Assembly: GCA_942493305.1 (NCBI GenBank)
Contig: OW818686.1
Span: forward strand, 806,001 to 870,000
Reading direction: 5' to 3'
Source of the DNA: UBA7672 sp030824255
GTDB lineage: Bacteria; Pseudomonadota; Alphaproteobacteria; Caulobacterales; Hyphomonadaceae
Length of the DNA: 64,000 nt
Below, piece after piece: positions 9,105 to 17,742 of the stretch (positions within the stretch are counted from its first letter, which is position 1; the number at the start of each line of letters is the position of its first letter). The translations under genes and the position numbers were made by a program. The notes under the pieces are model-generated. The model was given only the letters and a program-made list of their open reading frames with translations, did no database searches and was not told the origin of the DNA.

Positions 9105-9953
9105 ATGCAGACCGGAAACGCCCGCGAAACGCCAGTGACCGAACCTGAAACCAGCCAAGCGACCCGGCCAGCAGGCCAGCTGCCTGCGTGGGCTGTGAGT
9201 ATCCTGCAATTGGCGGGGATCAGCTTCGCGCTTGGAATCATCTTCGCGTGGTTCGGCGTCTACGGCACCGGCGACCTGCCCCTTCCCGAGCGCGTGGGTT
9301 ACTGGACGCTGCTGATGGCTGTCGGGACGGGTTCGTCGATGCTCGTCAACCCGCTGGTCTTCGAGCGGTGGCTGCCCGCAGCCCACCCCGCCGTCCAGAT
9401 CGCAACGGTCTCGGCGCTGATCTCCTTGCCCATAACGGCCGGCCTCGTGATCCTTGAAGCGGCCAGCGACGGGACCCTGTCCACACCGGGCTGGTGGTGG
9501 GTGCAGTATTTCTACGTGATCGTCCTGTCGGCCATCCTGACAACTGCCGCATGGGGAATCGCGTTGCTGCAGGCCCGCAAGGCCGCCCCCGCCGCCTCGA
9601 CGTCCGCGACTCAGCCCGCTGCCGCATCCGGGCCGGCCAACCTCGCCTTCGCCGACCGCCTGCCCGCCAAATTCCGCGCCGCCGAGATTCACGCCGTTTC
9701 CGCCGAGGATCACTATCTCCGCGTCCACACCAGCGCCGGGGAGACCATGATCCTGATGCGTCTCGCCGACGCCATCCGGGAACTGGCGAGCCTGGAAGGG
9801 ATGCAGACCCACCGCTCCTGGTGGGTCGCCCGCCGGGGCCTCGCCGACACCAGCCGCGATGACGGCAAGGTGACGCTGAAACTGAAATCCGGCGCCGAAG
9901 CCCCCGTCAGCCGCACCTACGCCAAGGCCGTGAAGGACGCGGGCTGGCTCTAG
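9105..9953 (+). CDS. Membrane-anchored LytTR-family DNA-binding regulator
   Basis: A 282-residue protein with an N-terminal membrane part of about four helices (roughly residues 30-165), an Ala/Pro-rich linker, then a LytTR DNA-binding domain at about 185-282. The core of that domain reads EIHAVSAEDHYLRVHTSAG, followed by MQTHRSWWVARRGL and SRTYAKAVK, which are hallmark LytTR strands and the invariant R/W segment. There is no receiver domain, so it is not a standard response regulator; such membrane LytTR proteins are thought to sense signals in the membrane. The start at 9105 is chosen because it gives a short polar N-terminus; its ribosome binding site is weak. It is divergent from the DUF2141 gene and overlaps the next convergent gene by 4 bp. 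Confidence 0.82.
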   Translation: MQTGNARETPVTEPETSQATRPAGQLPAWAVSILQLAGISFALGIIFAWFGVYGTGDLPLPERVGYWTLLMAVGTGSSMLVNPLVFERWLPAAHPAVQIATVSALISLPITAGLVILEAASDGTLSTPGWWWVQYFYVIVLSAILTTAAWGIALLQARKAAPAASTSATQPAAASGPANLAFADRLPAKFRAAEIHAVSAEDHYLRVHTSAGETMILMRLADAIRELASLEGMQTHRSWWVARRGLADTSRDDGKVTLKLKSGAEAPVSRTYAKAVKDAGWL

Positions 9954-10279
9954 CCTTCGTAGTCGCTCTCGATCTGAAACCCCGGCCCCAGCGCCGCGCG
10001 AAGCCTCGGCAGCAGATCGCGCACCCGCGTCACGAAGGGCGGGAATTCTTCGTATCCGAACATCGTCCTGTCCGGCTCGACCGTGACGTTGCTGCCGGGA
10101 TCATCCCACGGGAAGGTGTCGTCATAGTCCGTCACCAGCTGCTCGATCTCCGCCCGCAACGCTTCGGGCACATCGAGATCTGCCGCCTCCACCGGATAGC
10201 CGAAGCGCGCCTTCGCCTCCGCATCCTGCGCCCACAGGCACACGCCTGACCCCGCATCGAAGAAGAACCGCAACAGCAT
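9950..10279 (-). CDS. Conserved hypothetical protein
   Basis: A 109-residue acidic soluble protein (start MLLRFFFDAGSGVCLWAQD, many Asp/Glu). I do not recognise a family. It has no signal peptide or membrane segment. It lies 11 bp downstream of the TAXI-type binding protein on the same strand and overlaps the end of the convergent LytTR gene. The amino-acid composition is sensible and the frame is open through a region with no better alternative, which supports a real gene. Confidence 0.6.
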   Translation of the reverse strand: MLLRFFFDAGSGVCLWAQDAEAKARFGYPVEAADLDVPEALRAEIEQLVTDYDDTFPWDDPGSNVTVEPDRTMFGYEEFPPFVTRVRDLLPRLRAALGPGFQIESDYEG

Positions 10280-10290
10280 CAGCCCCCTCC

Positions 10291-11598
10291 TCAGATCCGC
10301 GCGTGCCGTTCCTGCGACGCCAGCTTGTCGACCAGCTCCGCGACAAAGCGGATGTGCGCGCGCAACCGGTACAGGTCATCCGTATAGCTGACCGGCACTT
10401 CCACCTTGCCCGTCTCTTCCTGCAGGTCGGCGAGGCGCGCCCGCACCTCCATCCGCTCTTCCACCGTCGTGGCGGTCCGGCCTGTGGCCTCCAGCTCGCG
10501 CAGGTCGGTGTACCAGACATAGATCTTCCGCCTTATGCGCCAGCGATAGAGCGGCGGCGCCGCGCGGATCAGCGGAATGATCAGGGTCACCAGCGGGATC
10601 ACCAGCACCCACGCCCGCTCCATGAAATTCGCCACGCTGTAGGGGAAGATCCGGCGCAGGAAGCTCGGTCCATTCTCGTAATAGCGTTGCGCCTCGTCCG
10701 AGATCGCGATGTCGGTGAGCTGCGATGTCGGAAACCGCCCCGGCTCCGCCAGCAGCGAGCCGCCATTGCCGGCCGTTTTCGCCGCCTCGATCAGCAGCGA
10801 CTGGATCGCCGGATGCAGGTCGTCGCGCACAACGATCTGCGCCGCCGGCGCGATCAGCGTCACGTCCGTGCGCGGATGAATGGCCGCCAGATCGATCACG
10901 CCACGATAGAGCGTCACCTCCGCCAGATAGGGATGCCGGCGTGACAGGGCATGCGCCTCCTGCAGCGACAGCAGCGCCACTTCCGGATCGCGCAGCAGCT
11001 CGGCGATATAGGGCGCTGTCGGCCCCGAGACGATGAGCGCCACTTCGATCTCGCCGGCCTGCAGCGCGCCCGCGGCAGCCGCGCCCGCCAGCGGCACAGC
11101 TGAATACCGCCCCTCGCCCACGCCATGCTCATCCAGCAGAAGCCGCGACAGCACGCGCACGCCAGACCCGTCCGGGCCAATCGCAACTTTCCGCCCGGCC
11201 ACATCGTGCAGCGTCTCGATCCGCACGCTGCGGCGATGGAAGACCCACAGCGGCTCGTAGAACGCCGCGCCCACGGAGGCGACCCCGCTCACATCGAGAT
11301 CGGCGGCGAGGCCCGTCTGCACGATGCCGGCGTCCACCTTGCGCTCGCGGATGCGCGACAGGTTGTCGACGGAGCCCGCCGTCTCGACGACATCAACCTC
11401 CACATCATAGCCGCGCAGCACCTCGGCATAGGCCTGCGCCGTGGCGGCATAGGCGCCGCCCGCCGCCCCGCCCGCGAGCGTGATCTTCTTGGGCGGCGCT
11501 GGCGCCATGAACATGAAGGCCACGACAAGACCCAGCACGACGATGGCGATCGGCGCGCCGTAGACACGGAGAAAATTCTTGAGCGCCGTGGTGTTCAT
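10291..11598 (-). CDS. TAXI-family TRAP-type solute-binding protein with membrane anchors
   Basis: A 435-residue protein. It begins with a transmembrane helix (about residues 10-30), then the TAXI domain: ITLAGGAAGGAYAATAQAYAEVL, a VDVVETAGSVDNLSRI segment and KVAIGPDGSGVRVLSR, typical of extracytoplasmic binding proteins of TRAP transporters. After the domain a second membrane helix (AWVLVIPLVTLIIPLI) leads to a cytoplasmic coiled tail of about 90 residues. The protein is therefore tethered rather than freely periplasmic, and no TRAP permease gene is nearby. The start at 11598 is preferred over an upstream ATG because it begins just before the first helix. Confidence 0.85.
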   Translation of the reverse strand: MNTTALKNFLRVYGAPIAIVVLGLVVAFMFMAPAPPKKITLAGGAAGGAYAATAQAYAEVLRGYDVEVDVVETAGSVDNLSRIRERKVDAGIVQTGLAADLDVSGVASVGAAFYEPLWVFHRRSVRIETLHDVAGRKVAIGPDGSGVRVLSRLLLDEHGVGEGRYSAVPLAGAAAAGALQAGEIEVALIVSGPTAPYIAELLRDPEVALLSLQEAHALSRRHPYLAEVTLYRGVIDLAAIHPRTDVTLIAPAAQIVVRDDLHPAIQSLLIEAAKTAGNGGSLLAEPGRFPTSQLTDIAISDEAQRYYENGPSFLRRIFPYSVANFMERAWVLVIPLVTLIIPLIRAAPPLYRWRIRRKIYVWYTDLRELEATGRTATTVEERMEVRARLADLQEETGKVEVPVSYTDDLYRLRAHIRFVAELVDKLASQERHARI

Positions 11599-11716
11599 GC
11601 TGTCCGCCGCATTGATCTGCCGCATTGGTCTACTGGGCCACGAAACCAACCGGCAGCCGCCCGAAAACAGGAAGTGCGCCTTCTGCCTTGAATGCGTGCT
11701 TCAGGACAGGCCGAAA

Positions 11717-11896
11717 TCAGGGACCGGCGACGCGCGGCGGCGAGGCTGCTGTCTGTTGGTCCAGCACATAGCTCACCGCGCCGATGGCGAGCGCGCCGAG
11801 GATCACTATTCCCCAGGCGGGCACGCGCATAGGCGGCTTCGGCTTCTTGGGCGGCGGCGGCGGCTTGCGAAACTTGATGACATTGTCGTCGGCCAA
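11717..11896 (-). CDS. Small single-pass membrane protein
   Basis: A 59-residue reading frame with a TTG start preceded by GGGGA at good spacing. It encodes a basic, proline-rich N-terminus (about twelve Pro and Lys residues in positions 11-24), one transmembrane helix (VPAWGIVILGALAIGAVSYV) and a short tail ending in VAGP. The composition and the hydrophobic helix make chance unlikely. It sits between the TAXI protein and the acyltransferase, on the same strand. Function unknown. The TTG start is inferred; no ATG gives a longer product. Confidence 0.55.
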   Translation of the reverse strand: MADDNVIKFRKPPPPPKKPKPPMRVPAWGIVILGALAIGAVSYVLDQQTAASPPRVAGP

Positions 11897-12038
11897 CGGT
11901 TTTCCCCGCTACGTCTGCTGGACGGACACTAAGCAGCAACCACGCAAAACGGAAAGGGCCGGATCATGCGCCCCGGGATTCCGCCTTGCACGCTGATGCG
12001 TGCGTTCGGAATGACAGAACGTCTCAAGCCTAGTGAAG

Positions 12039-13049
12039 CTATCCTGCCGCCATCGGCTCAAACGGCTTCTCCGGATCGTTTGGCAGCGAGGTCTCGACAT
12101 ACTGCCGCAGCTTGTCCGTCACCGCCTGCGGATCGCCATTGAGATGCTCCCACGGAATCTGCGGGCCGAAGGTGAGATGAAATTTGTCGCCCTGCTTGTT
12201 GAGCAGTTCGCGGAACAGCGTGATGTCGCGCAGTTCGCGATTGATGCCGCAGAAAGTGTAGTAAAGCTGCGAGTTGCGGCCGCTCACATGCAGCGGCGTC
12301 ACCGGCGTCTTGTTCTTGCGCGCCAGCGTCACCGCCGTCTGGTGCCAGGGCTCGTCCACCAGCCTGCCCTTCCGCATCTGCGCCAGCGCGCCGGACGGGA
12401 AGATCAGCAGCAGCCGCTCGTTGGCGAACGCAGCCGATGTCCGGCGCAGCGTTTCGCGCGTCTTCGCCATAGAGCGCTTGTCCTGCACCCACTCGACCGG
12501 GATGATGACTTCGGCGAAACGCGGATTGACCCGGCATGCGTCAGCGTTCGCCATGATCTCGATGTCCGTGCGCACCGGCTTGAGCGCCGCGAGCACGATG
12601 GAGCCATCGGCCAGCCCGGTCGGATGGTTGGACACCATCACGCTGCGTCCGGTGCGCGGAACCTTCTCCAGGCCGGTGCTGGTAACACGCAGCTCCAGCA
12701 CCTTGTCGAGATACTCGAAGCAGGCCTGCCCTGACGTAATGGTCTTGATATGATCAGCCCACCGGATCGCCTTGCGATACCCCAGCATTGAGAAAAGCAT
12801 TGGCCGCACGACCGGCCATGACCAATGGCCTACCCAAGTTGGGCAGCGTTCCTCGATCATGATATCCACGATGTGGGAGTCGCGCGCTTCGGGATCGATA
12901 AAGGCGGAAAGACCCTTGTCCGCGTCAGCCTCAGTCGCAGTAGGGGGCAGGTTTGCCACTTTGCTCACCGGCGACTCAATGATACGGCAACGTCCGTCTA
13001 CGGCGTTAACCATTCGTAACGCTTCGCGCGCGAAAACTCTCTTGCACAC
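12039..13049 (-). CDS. Lysophospholipid acyltransferase-family protein
   Basis: A 336-residue protein with a PlsC-like acyltransferase core: VMVSNHPTGLADG (catalytic His and Asp in a widened H-x5-D form), IMANADACRVNPRFAEVIIPVEW, and LLIFPSGALAQMRKG, the equivalent of the substrate-binding FPEG motif. The family transfers acyl groups to lysophosphatidic acid, ornithine lipids or similar acceptors at the membrane. The first 80 residues are extra and resemble the N-terminus of hemolysin-like acyltransferases. The start may instead be 13013. Neither start has a clear ribosome binding site. Confidence 0.82.
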   Translation of the reverse strand: MCKRVFAREALRMVNAVDGRCRIIESPVSKVANLPPTATEADADKGLSAFIDPEARDSHIVDIMIEERCPTWVGHWSWPVVRPMLFSMLGYRKAIRWADHIKTITSGQACFEYLDKVLELRVTSTGLEKVPRTGRSVMVSNHPTGLADGSIVLAALKPVRTDIEIMANADACRVNPRFAEVIIPVEWVQDKRSMAKTRETLRRTSAAFANERLLLIFPSGALAQMRKGRLVDEPWHQTAVTLARKNKTPVTPLHVSGRNSQLYYTFCGINRELRDITLFRELLNKQGDKFHLTFGPQIPWEHLNGDPQAVTDKLRQYVETSLPNDPEKPFEPMAAG

Positions 13050-13141
13050 ATTTCGCGCTTGCGAAACTTAACTGACGGCGTTCAAGCCGCAAAAACAGCC
13101 CGGGGCTGGTCAGACTGCAACCCGGGACTGGGGGAACGAGG

Positions 13142-13579
13142 ATGAAGGTTCTCTGGATCGAGGATCACCCACGCGCGGGCGAGCTTCTTGCCGCCGCCGC
13201 CGCCGCCGCCTCCCGCCGCCGCTACGGTATCGACCTCGTCATCGCGACGTCGCTGCTTGATGCTGAGCGCAAGCTCCGCCTTGAGCGCTTCGACCTCGTC
13301 GTGATCGACCTGATGTTGCCGGACTCAACCGACGAGGACGCCACCGTCACGCGCATCGCGAACATGGGCCGCTTCCGCGTCGCCATCGTCTCCGCGAGCG
13401 ACAAGCGCCAGGAAGTCATGGACAGCCTCGTGCGCGCCGGCGTCGACTGCGCGCCGAAAGCCGTCGGCAAGGAAGAGCTTCCGCTCGCCGACTTCGTGCG
13501 CCGTCCCGAACTCTTCCGCGACTTCCTCTACAGCCTGATGCCCGACGCGGGGCAAAAGGCGAAGTCCGTCGCGGGCTGA
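13142..13579 (+). CDS. Stand-alone response regulator receiver protein
   Basis: A 145-residue CheY-like receiver domain with no output domain: acidic pocket in KVLWIEDHP, phospho-acceptor Asp in DLVVIDLMLPDS, Ser in VAIVSAS, and a C-terminal helix region. Lys at the usual alpha5 position appears shifted (GVDCAPKAV). An alanine run (seven Ala) sits between helix 1 and strand 2. The start is an ATG preceded by GGGGGAACGAGG. No histidine kinase is adjacent, so the partner is unknown. Confidence 0.85.
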   Translation: MKVLWIEDHPRAGELLAAAAAAASRRRYGIDLVIATSLLDAERKLRLERFDLVVIDLMLPDSTDEDATVTRIANMGRFRVAIVSASDKRQEVMDSLVRAGVDCAPKAVGKEELPLADFVRRPELFRDFLYSLMPDAGQKAKSVAG

Positions 13580-13638
13580 GCTCCCAACTTCCGCCGTGAT
13601 CGTGCGTGAACCTCCCGCCTGACGTGGGGAAGACGATC

Positions 13639-14214
13639 ATGCGCGCCATCATTCTCTGTGCTCTGGCATCCCTCGCCCTGCTGGCGCCTGCAGCGGGCGC
13701 GCAAGCGAGCGACGAAGAGAAAATCCGCGCCGTCATCGCCAGCTGGTATGAGCGCGTCAGCAAGACGCCGGCTGACAGGCCGTGGGCGCTCATCGCGCCT
13801 GGCGGCATAGATGGCGGACCCGGCTATTCGATCCCCGCCGACAAGGACAGCGGCGCAGCCGTCATCCGCGGCCCCTGGCTCAACCACGAACTCGCCGCCC
13901 GCGCGATGCATTTCACCTATGACATCGACCAGCTGACCGTCGACGCGCATCTCGCCAAGGCGCGGATGTGGGAGCGCGGCTACTTCTACGCCTGGGCTGC
14001 ACAGTCGACATACGAAAATGCGGCCTCGGCGCTCTTCATCCTCGAAAAGCAGACCGACGGCCGCTGGCTCATCCTCGCGCATGAGGCCAGCAGCCAGGGC
14101 ATCCCGCCGAACAAGATCACCAACCCGATGCCCGACCTGCGCGCCCTGCACTACGAGCGTTGCGGCGCGGCCTGCGATCCGGAAGCCGACGCGAAGAACG
14201 CCTCCAAATGGTGA
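13639..14214 (+). CDS. Exported NTF2-like (SnoaL-type) protein of unknown function
   Basis: A 191-residue protein beginning with a clear signal peptide (MRAIILCALASLALLAPAAGAQA). The mature part starts DEEKIRAVIASWYERVSK, the N-terminal helix pattern of NTF2/SnoaL-like folds, followed by strands rich in Tyr and Trp (MWERGYFYAWAAQ, DGRWLILAHEASSQG). Two Cys near the C-terminus (CGAACDP) could form a disulfide. The start at 13639 gives the signal peptide directly; an upstream ATG at 13606 would add a non-signal extension. Assignment to the NTF2 fold is tentative. Confidence 0.65.
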   Translation: MRAIILCALASLALLAPAAGAQASDEEKIRAVIASWYERVSKTPADRPWALIAPGGIDGGPGYSIPADKDSGAAVIRGPWLNHELAARAMHFTYDIDQLTVDAHLAKARMWERGYFYAWAAQSTYENAASALFILEKQTDGRWLILAHEASSQGIPPNKITNPMPDLRALHYERCGAACDPEADAKNASKW

Positions 14215-14282
14215 AGCGTCCGCCCCGGCGCGACGCGAAACCGCTTTTCCTTTCCCCCTGAACCCCGCTATGCGCGTGAGCC

Positions 14283-15368
14283 ATGACGCGCGTGAAACAG
14301 CTCTATGCGGACCGCCTCGCCGCCGGCCGGATCTCGCCGGACGCGGCGCAGGCCGAAGCCATCGAGCGTCTGGATGGATTGGCGAAGGCGCTCGGCGCCG
14401 CGCGTGGCTGGTTCAGCTCGGCAAAGCCTCCGCGCGGCCTCTACATCTGGGGCTCGGTCGGACGCGGCAAGTCCATGCTGATGGATCTGTTCTTCGATGC
14501 CGCCCCGCTGAAGGACAAGCGCCGCATCCACTTCCATGACTTCATGCTGGAAACGCACGCCTTCATCTTCGAATGGCGCAAGACCGGCTCCGGCGATCCG
14601 ATTGCGCCCACCGCAAAGCGCATCGCCGACAAGGCCCGCCTCCTCTGCTTCGACGAGTTCCACGTCACGCAGATCGCCGACGCCATGATCCTCGGCCGCC
14701 TGTTCGAACAGCTGTTCGATCGCGGCGTCACGATCGTGGCGACCTCCAATCGCAAGCCATCCGACCTCTATCTCAACGGCATCAACCGCCAGCTCTTCCT
14801 GCCCTTCATCAAGCGGCTGGAAGACGAGCTCGACGTGATCGAGCTGAAGGCCGCGCGCGATTATCGCCTCGAACGCCTCGTCGCAGCGCCCGTCTACTAT
14901 TCCCCGCTCGGCCCCGCCGCAGACGCCGCCATGGACGCCGCCTTAGCGCGCCTCACCGCCGGCGCGGACATCGCCAGCGAAACGCTCGACGTACAGGGTC
15001 GCAAGCTGCACGTCGCGAAACAGGCAATGGGCGTCGCCCGCTTCACCTTTGACGAACTCTGCAAGCAGCCGCTCGGCGCGGCAGACTACCTCACGCTTGC
15101 GCGCCACTACGCCACCATCCTTGTCGACCGCGTGCCGCGCATGACCCTGGACGAGCGCAACTGGGCCGCGCGCTTCGTCACGCTGGTCGATGCGCTCTAC
15201 GAATCGAAGACCAAGCTGCTGATGTCCGCAGACGCCCTGCCCGACGACATTTACGTCTCCGGCGATGGCGCGTTCGAATTCCAGCGCACCGCCAGCCGCC
15301 TGCACGAGATGCGCTCCGCCGACTATCTTGCCGCCGAACGCGAGCAGGCCACAGAGACAGCAAAATGA
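14283..15368 (+). CDS. zapE: Cell division protein ZapE (AFG1-family ATPase)
   Basis: A 361-residue P-loop ATPase: Walker A GSVGRGKSMLMD (about residue 60), DFMLETHAF, and Walker B LLCFDEFHVTQIADAMIL, with the sensor region IVATSNRKPSDLYLNG. This combination is diagnostic for AFG1/ZapE, which in bacteria acts at the constricting Z-ring and in mitochondria helps turn over respiratory-chain proteins. The length fits the family. Its stop overlaps the start of the next gene (ATGA), indicating translational coupling. Confidence 0.92.
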   Translation: MTRVKQLYADRLAAGRISPDAAQAEAIERLDGLAKALGAARGWFSSAKPPRGLYIWGSVGRGKSMLMDLFFDAAPLKDKRRIHFHDFMLETHAFIFEWRKTGSGDPIAPTAKRIADKARLLCFDEFHVTQIADAMILGRLFEQLFDRGVTIVATSNRKPSDLYLNGINRQLFLPFIKRLEDELDVIELKAARDYRLERLVAAPVYYSPLGPAADAAMDAALARLTAGADIASETLDVQGRKLHVAKQAMGVARFTFDELCKQPLGAADYLTLARHYATILVDRVPRMTLDERNWAARFVTLVDALYESKTKLLMSADALPDDIYVSGDGAFEFQRTASRLHEMRSADYLAAEREQATETAK

Positions 15369-15820
15369 GCGATCCCGTGCTCGATCGCATCGGCGACGCC
15401 CTCACCCAATTCAACGCCGGCCGCCGCGCCGACGCCCGCGAAGCCTTCGCCGCCCTGTGGTTCGAGATCGAGACCGACGGCGACCCGTTCCACCAGTGCA
15501 TTCTCAGCCACTACATGGCCGATACGCAGGATGACCCCGGCATCGAGCTCCAGTGGGATCGTCGCGCGCTCGCCGCCGCAGACCGCATCGTCAAGGAACG
15601 GCCCGATACATCCGGCCTGAGCGTTCTCAGTCTCTATCCCTCCCTCCACCTGAACCTCGCTGACGTGCTCCACCGCACTGGCGACAGCGAGACTGCGCGC
15701 CATCACCTTCATCTCGCGCAGCAGACCAGCGATGCGCTCGCCGACGATGGCCATGGCCAGATGGTTCGCGGCGGTATTGCGCGTCTTGCCGAGCGGCTCG
15801 GCCAGCAACCGCAACGCTGA
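15365..15820 (+). CDS. Tetratricopeptide-type protein
   Basis: A 151-residue soluble helical protein overlapping the zapE stop by 4 bp. The helical pattern LDRIGDALTQFNAGRRADAREAF followed by later SLYPSLHLNLADVLHRTGDSETARHHLH looks like degenerate TPR units. It has no signal peptide. Co-translation with zapE suggests a linked role, but none is known to me. Confidence 0.72.
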   Translation: MSDPVLDRIGDALTQFNAGRRADAREAFAALWFEIETDGDPFHQCILSHYMADTQDDPGIELQWDRRALAAADRIVKERPDTSGLSVLSLYPSLHLNLADVLHRTGDSETARHHLHLAQQTSDALADDGHGQMVRGGIARLAERLGQQPQR

Positions 15821-15911
15821 ATGTTTGCAGCGCACTGATTGACACCGCCACGCGACAGGCAGAACGCTGGTTACATCTGATCGGGGTTTGTTTTCGGGGT
15901 CTGGAGGGCGC

Positions 15912-16367
15912 ATGCGCCGGGGAATCTTTCGTGCGGCCGGCATCGCTGCCGCCGCTGCTATCGCGCTCGCGGGCGTCGCTATCGCGCAGGACCCGAACGA
16001 CGATATCGAGGCTTACGTCCGCAGCCTGATCCAGGACATGGCGACGGAGGAAGGCGAGGACCTCTCTGGCGAAATCGAAACGGCGGAACTGTCCGTCGGT
16101 GAAACAGCAGACTTCACCTTCAGCATCGACCCGGACGCGGTGCTCTACGTCTACGGCGCGTGCGACGACGACTGCACCGATGTCGATCTCTACGCCTACG
16201 ACGAGGATGGCGAGGAATTCGAGAGCGACACGCTGGAAGACGATGCACCCATGCTTCTGATCCTGCCGGGCGATGCGGGCGAGGAAATCACGCTCACCGT
16301 GGAACTGCTCAATTGCGAGACGGAATCCTGTGTTGTCGGCGTCGGGATATTCGTAGCCGGGCAGTAG
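15912..16367 (+). CDS. Exported, very acidic small protein (PPC-like beta domain)
   Basis: A 151-residue protein with a signal peptide (hydrophobic residues about 8-25, cleavage after AIAQ). The mature domain is strongly acidic and beta-rich: ELSVGETADFTFSIDPDAVL, then CDDDCTDVDLYAYDEDG, then a strand ending GEEITLTVELL and CETESCVVGVGIF. The pattern resembles a bacterial pre-peptidase C-terminal domain, with two cysteine pairs and a possible Ca-binding Asp cluster. GGAGGGCGC precedes the ATG at 15912. Unknown function. Confidence 0.65.
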   Translation: MRRGIFRAAGIAAAAAIALAGVAIAQDPNDDIEAYVRSLIQDMATEEGEDLSGEIETAELSVGETADFTFSIDPDAVLYVYGACDDDCTDVDLYAYDEDGEEFESDTLEDDAPMLLILPGDAGEEITLTVELLNCETESCVVGVGIFVAGQ

Positions 16368-16646
16368 GAAGGCGGCCCGCTTCTGGATCGAACAGGTCGT
16401 CTGATCGCGAAGGCGTGAGAAAAGGGCCGATTCCGCCCTCAAAGCCGCATTGCCCCCCTGCTCCCGTTGCGCTAACCGTCCCCGCGTTCCAATTCCGGGG
16501 AAAGAATGTTCGGGTGGTTCAAGGGCAGCAAGGCAAAGGGCGCGGTTCAGCCGCCCACGCCGCCGGCCCTGGCGCCTGAGCACGAAGTCCCGCCCGCGCT
16601 CATTTCGAAACCCGCACCCGTCGCGAAACCCTCAGGAGACACGTCC

Positions 16647-17615
16647 ATGGCCCGCAAGAAGATCGCGCTTATCGGCGCAGGCATGATCGGCGGCACGCTC
16701 GCCCACGTCTGCTCGCGTGAAGAGCTCGGCGACATCGTGCTCGTCGACATGAAGGGCGGCATCGCCAAGGGCAAAGGCCTGGACATCGCCGAAGCCGCCG
16801 CCGTGTACGGCAAGGACGGCAAGCTCTCGGGCGGCTCGCTGGACGAGTACTCGGTGATCGAAGGCTCGGACGTCATCATCGTCACCGCCGGCGTGCCGCG
16901 CAAACCGGGCATGAGCCGCGACGATCTCATCGGCATCAATCTCGGCGTCATGAAGTCGGTCGGCGCCGCCATCGCGCAATACGCCCCGAAAGCCTTCGTG
17001 ATCTGCATCACCAACCCGCTCGATGCGATGGTCTGGGCGCTGCAGAAATTCTCCGGCCTCCCGGCCTCGCACGTCGTCGGCATGGCCGGCGTGCTTGATA
17101 GCGCCCGCTTCGCCTACTTCCTGTCGGAAAAAACCGGCATCTCCATCGAAGACGTGAAAGCCTGGACGCTGGGCGGACACGGCGACGACATGGTGCCGAT
17201 GGTGCGCCACTCCTCGATCGGCGGCGTGTCGCTGCCGGATTGCATCAAACAGGGTTTCTTCACGCAGGAAGAACTCGACGCGATGGTGAAGCGCACGCGT
17301 GGCGGCGGCGGCGAGATCGTCGCCCTGCTCGAAACCGGCTCGGCTTTCTACGCGCCGGCTGAATCGGCCGTCGCGATGGCCAAGTCCTACCTGAAAGACA
17401 AGAAGCGCGTCCTGCCGGTCGCCGCCAACCTCACCGGCCAGTACGGCGTTGCCGACCTCTATGTCGGCGTGCCGTGCGTGATCGGCGAGAACGGCGTCGA
17501 GAAAATCATCGAGTTCGATCTGAACGCCGCCGAAAAGGAAATGTTCGAGAAGTCGGTCAACGCCGTCCGCGGCCTGCTCGACGCCTGCAAGAAGCTCGAG
17601 CCGTCGCTGGCTTAG
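16647..17615 (+). CDS. mdh: Malate dehydrogenase
   Basis: A 322-residue NAD-dependent malate dehydrogenase of the LDH-like alphaproteobacterial type, oxidising malate to oxaloacetate. IALIGAGMIGGTLAHV is the NAD-binding glycine loop; GVPRKPGMSRDDLIGIN contains the substrate-binding arginine; GGHGDDMVP contains the catalytic histidine. AGGAG stands 8 bases before the ATG at 16647. The frame stays open upstream to an ATG at 16506, which would add a 47-residue polar, proline-rich N-terminus (MFGWFKGSKAKG...). The short start matches the normal family length. It is detached from sucCDA. Confidence 0.96.
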   Translation: MARKKIALIGAGMIGGTLAHVCSREELGDIVLVDMKGGIAKGKGLDIAEAAAVYGKDGKLSGGSLDEYSVIEGSDVIIVTAGVPRKPGMSRDDLIGINLGVMKSVGAAIAQYAPKAFVICITNPLDAMVWALQKFSGLPASHVVGMAGVLDSARFAYFLSEKTGISIEDVKAWTLGGHGDDMVPMVRHSSIGGVSLPDCIKQGFFTQEELDAMVKRTRGGGGEIVALLETGSAFYAPAESAVAMAKSYLKDKKRVLPVAANLTGQYGVADLYVGVPCVIGENGVEKIIEFDLNAAEKEMFEKSVNAVRGLLDACKKLEPSLA

Positions 17616-17639
17616 GCCTCATCGACAATCAGATATGCG

Positions 17640-17668
17640 AACGCCGCTCCTCACGGGGCGGCGTTTTC
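17640..17668 (+). terminator. Intrinsic terminator after mdh
   Basis: An 8-bp stem AACGCCGC / GCGGCGTT has a 10-nt loop and runs into TTTTCC. It lies 24 bp past the mdh stop codon on the same strand. Confidence 0.75.
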
Positions 17669-17742
17669 CTTATGGGAGTACGCCATCGCCTTTCCCCCTC
17701 TGCGGTTTGTCAGTACGTTCGCCGCAAGTTGGGAGACACGTG

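Noticed and set aside
13006..13013. TTAACCAT as a CtrA half-site near the acyltransferase start
   Set aside because: The octamer matches a CtrA-like half-site, but it overlaps the possible start codon at 13013, and the second half-site lacks a base. Chance is likely.
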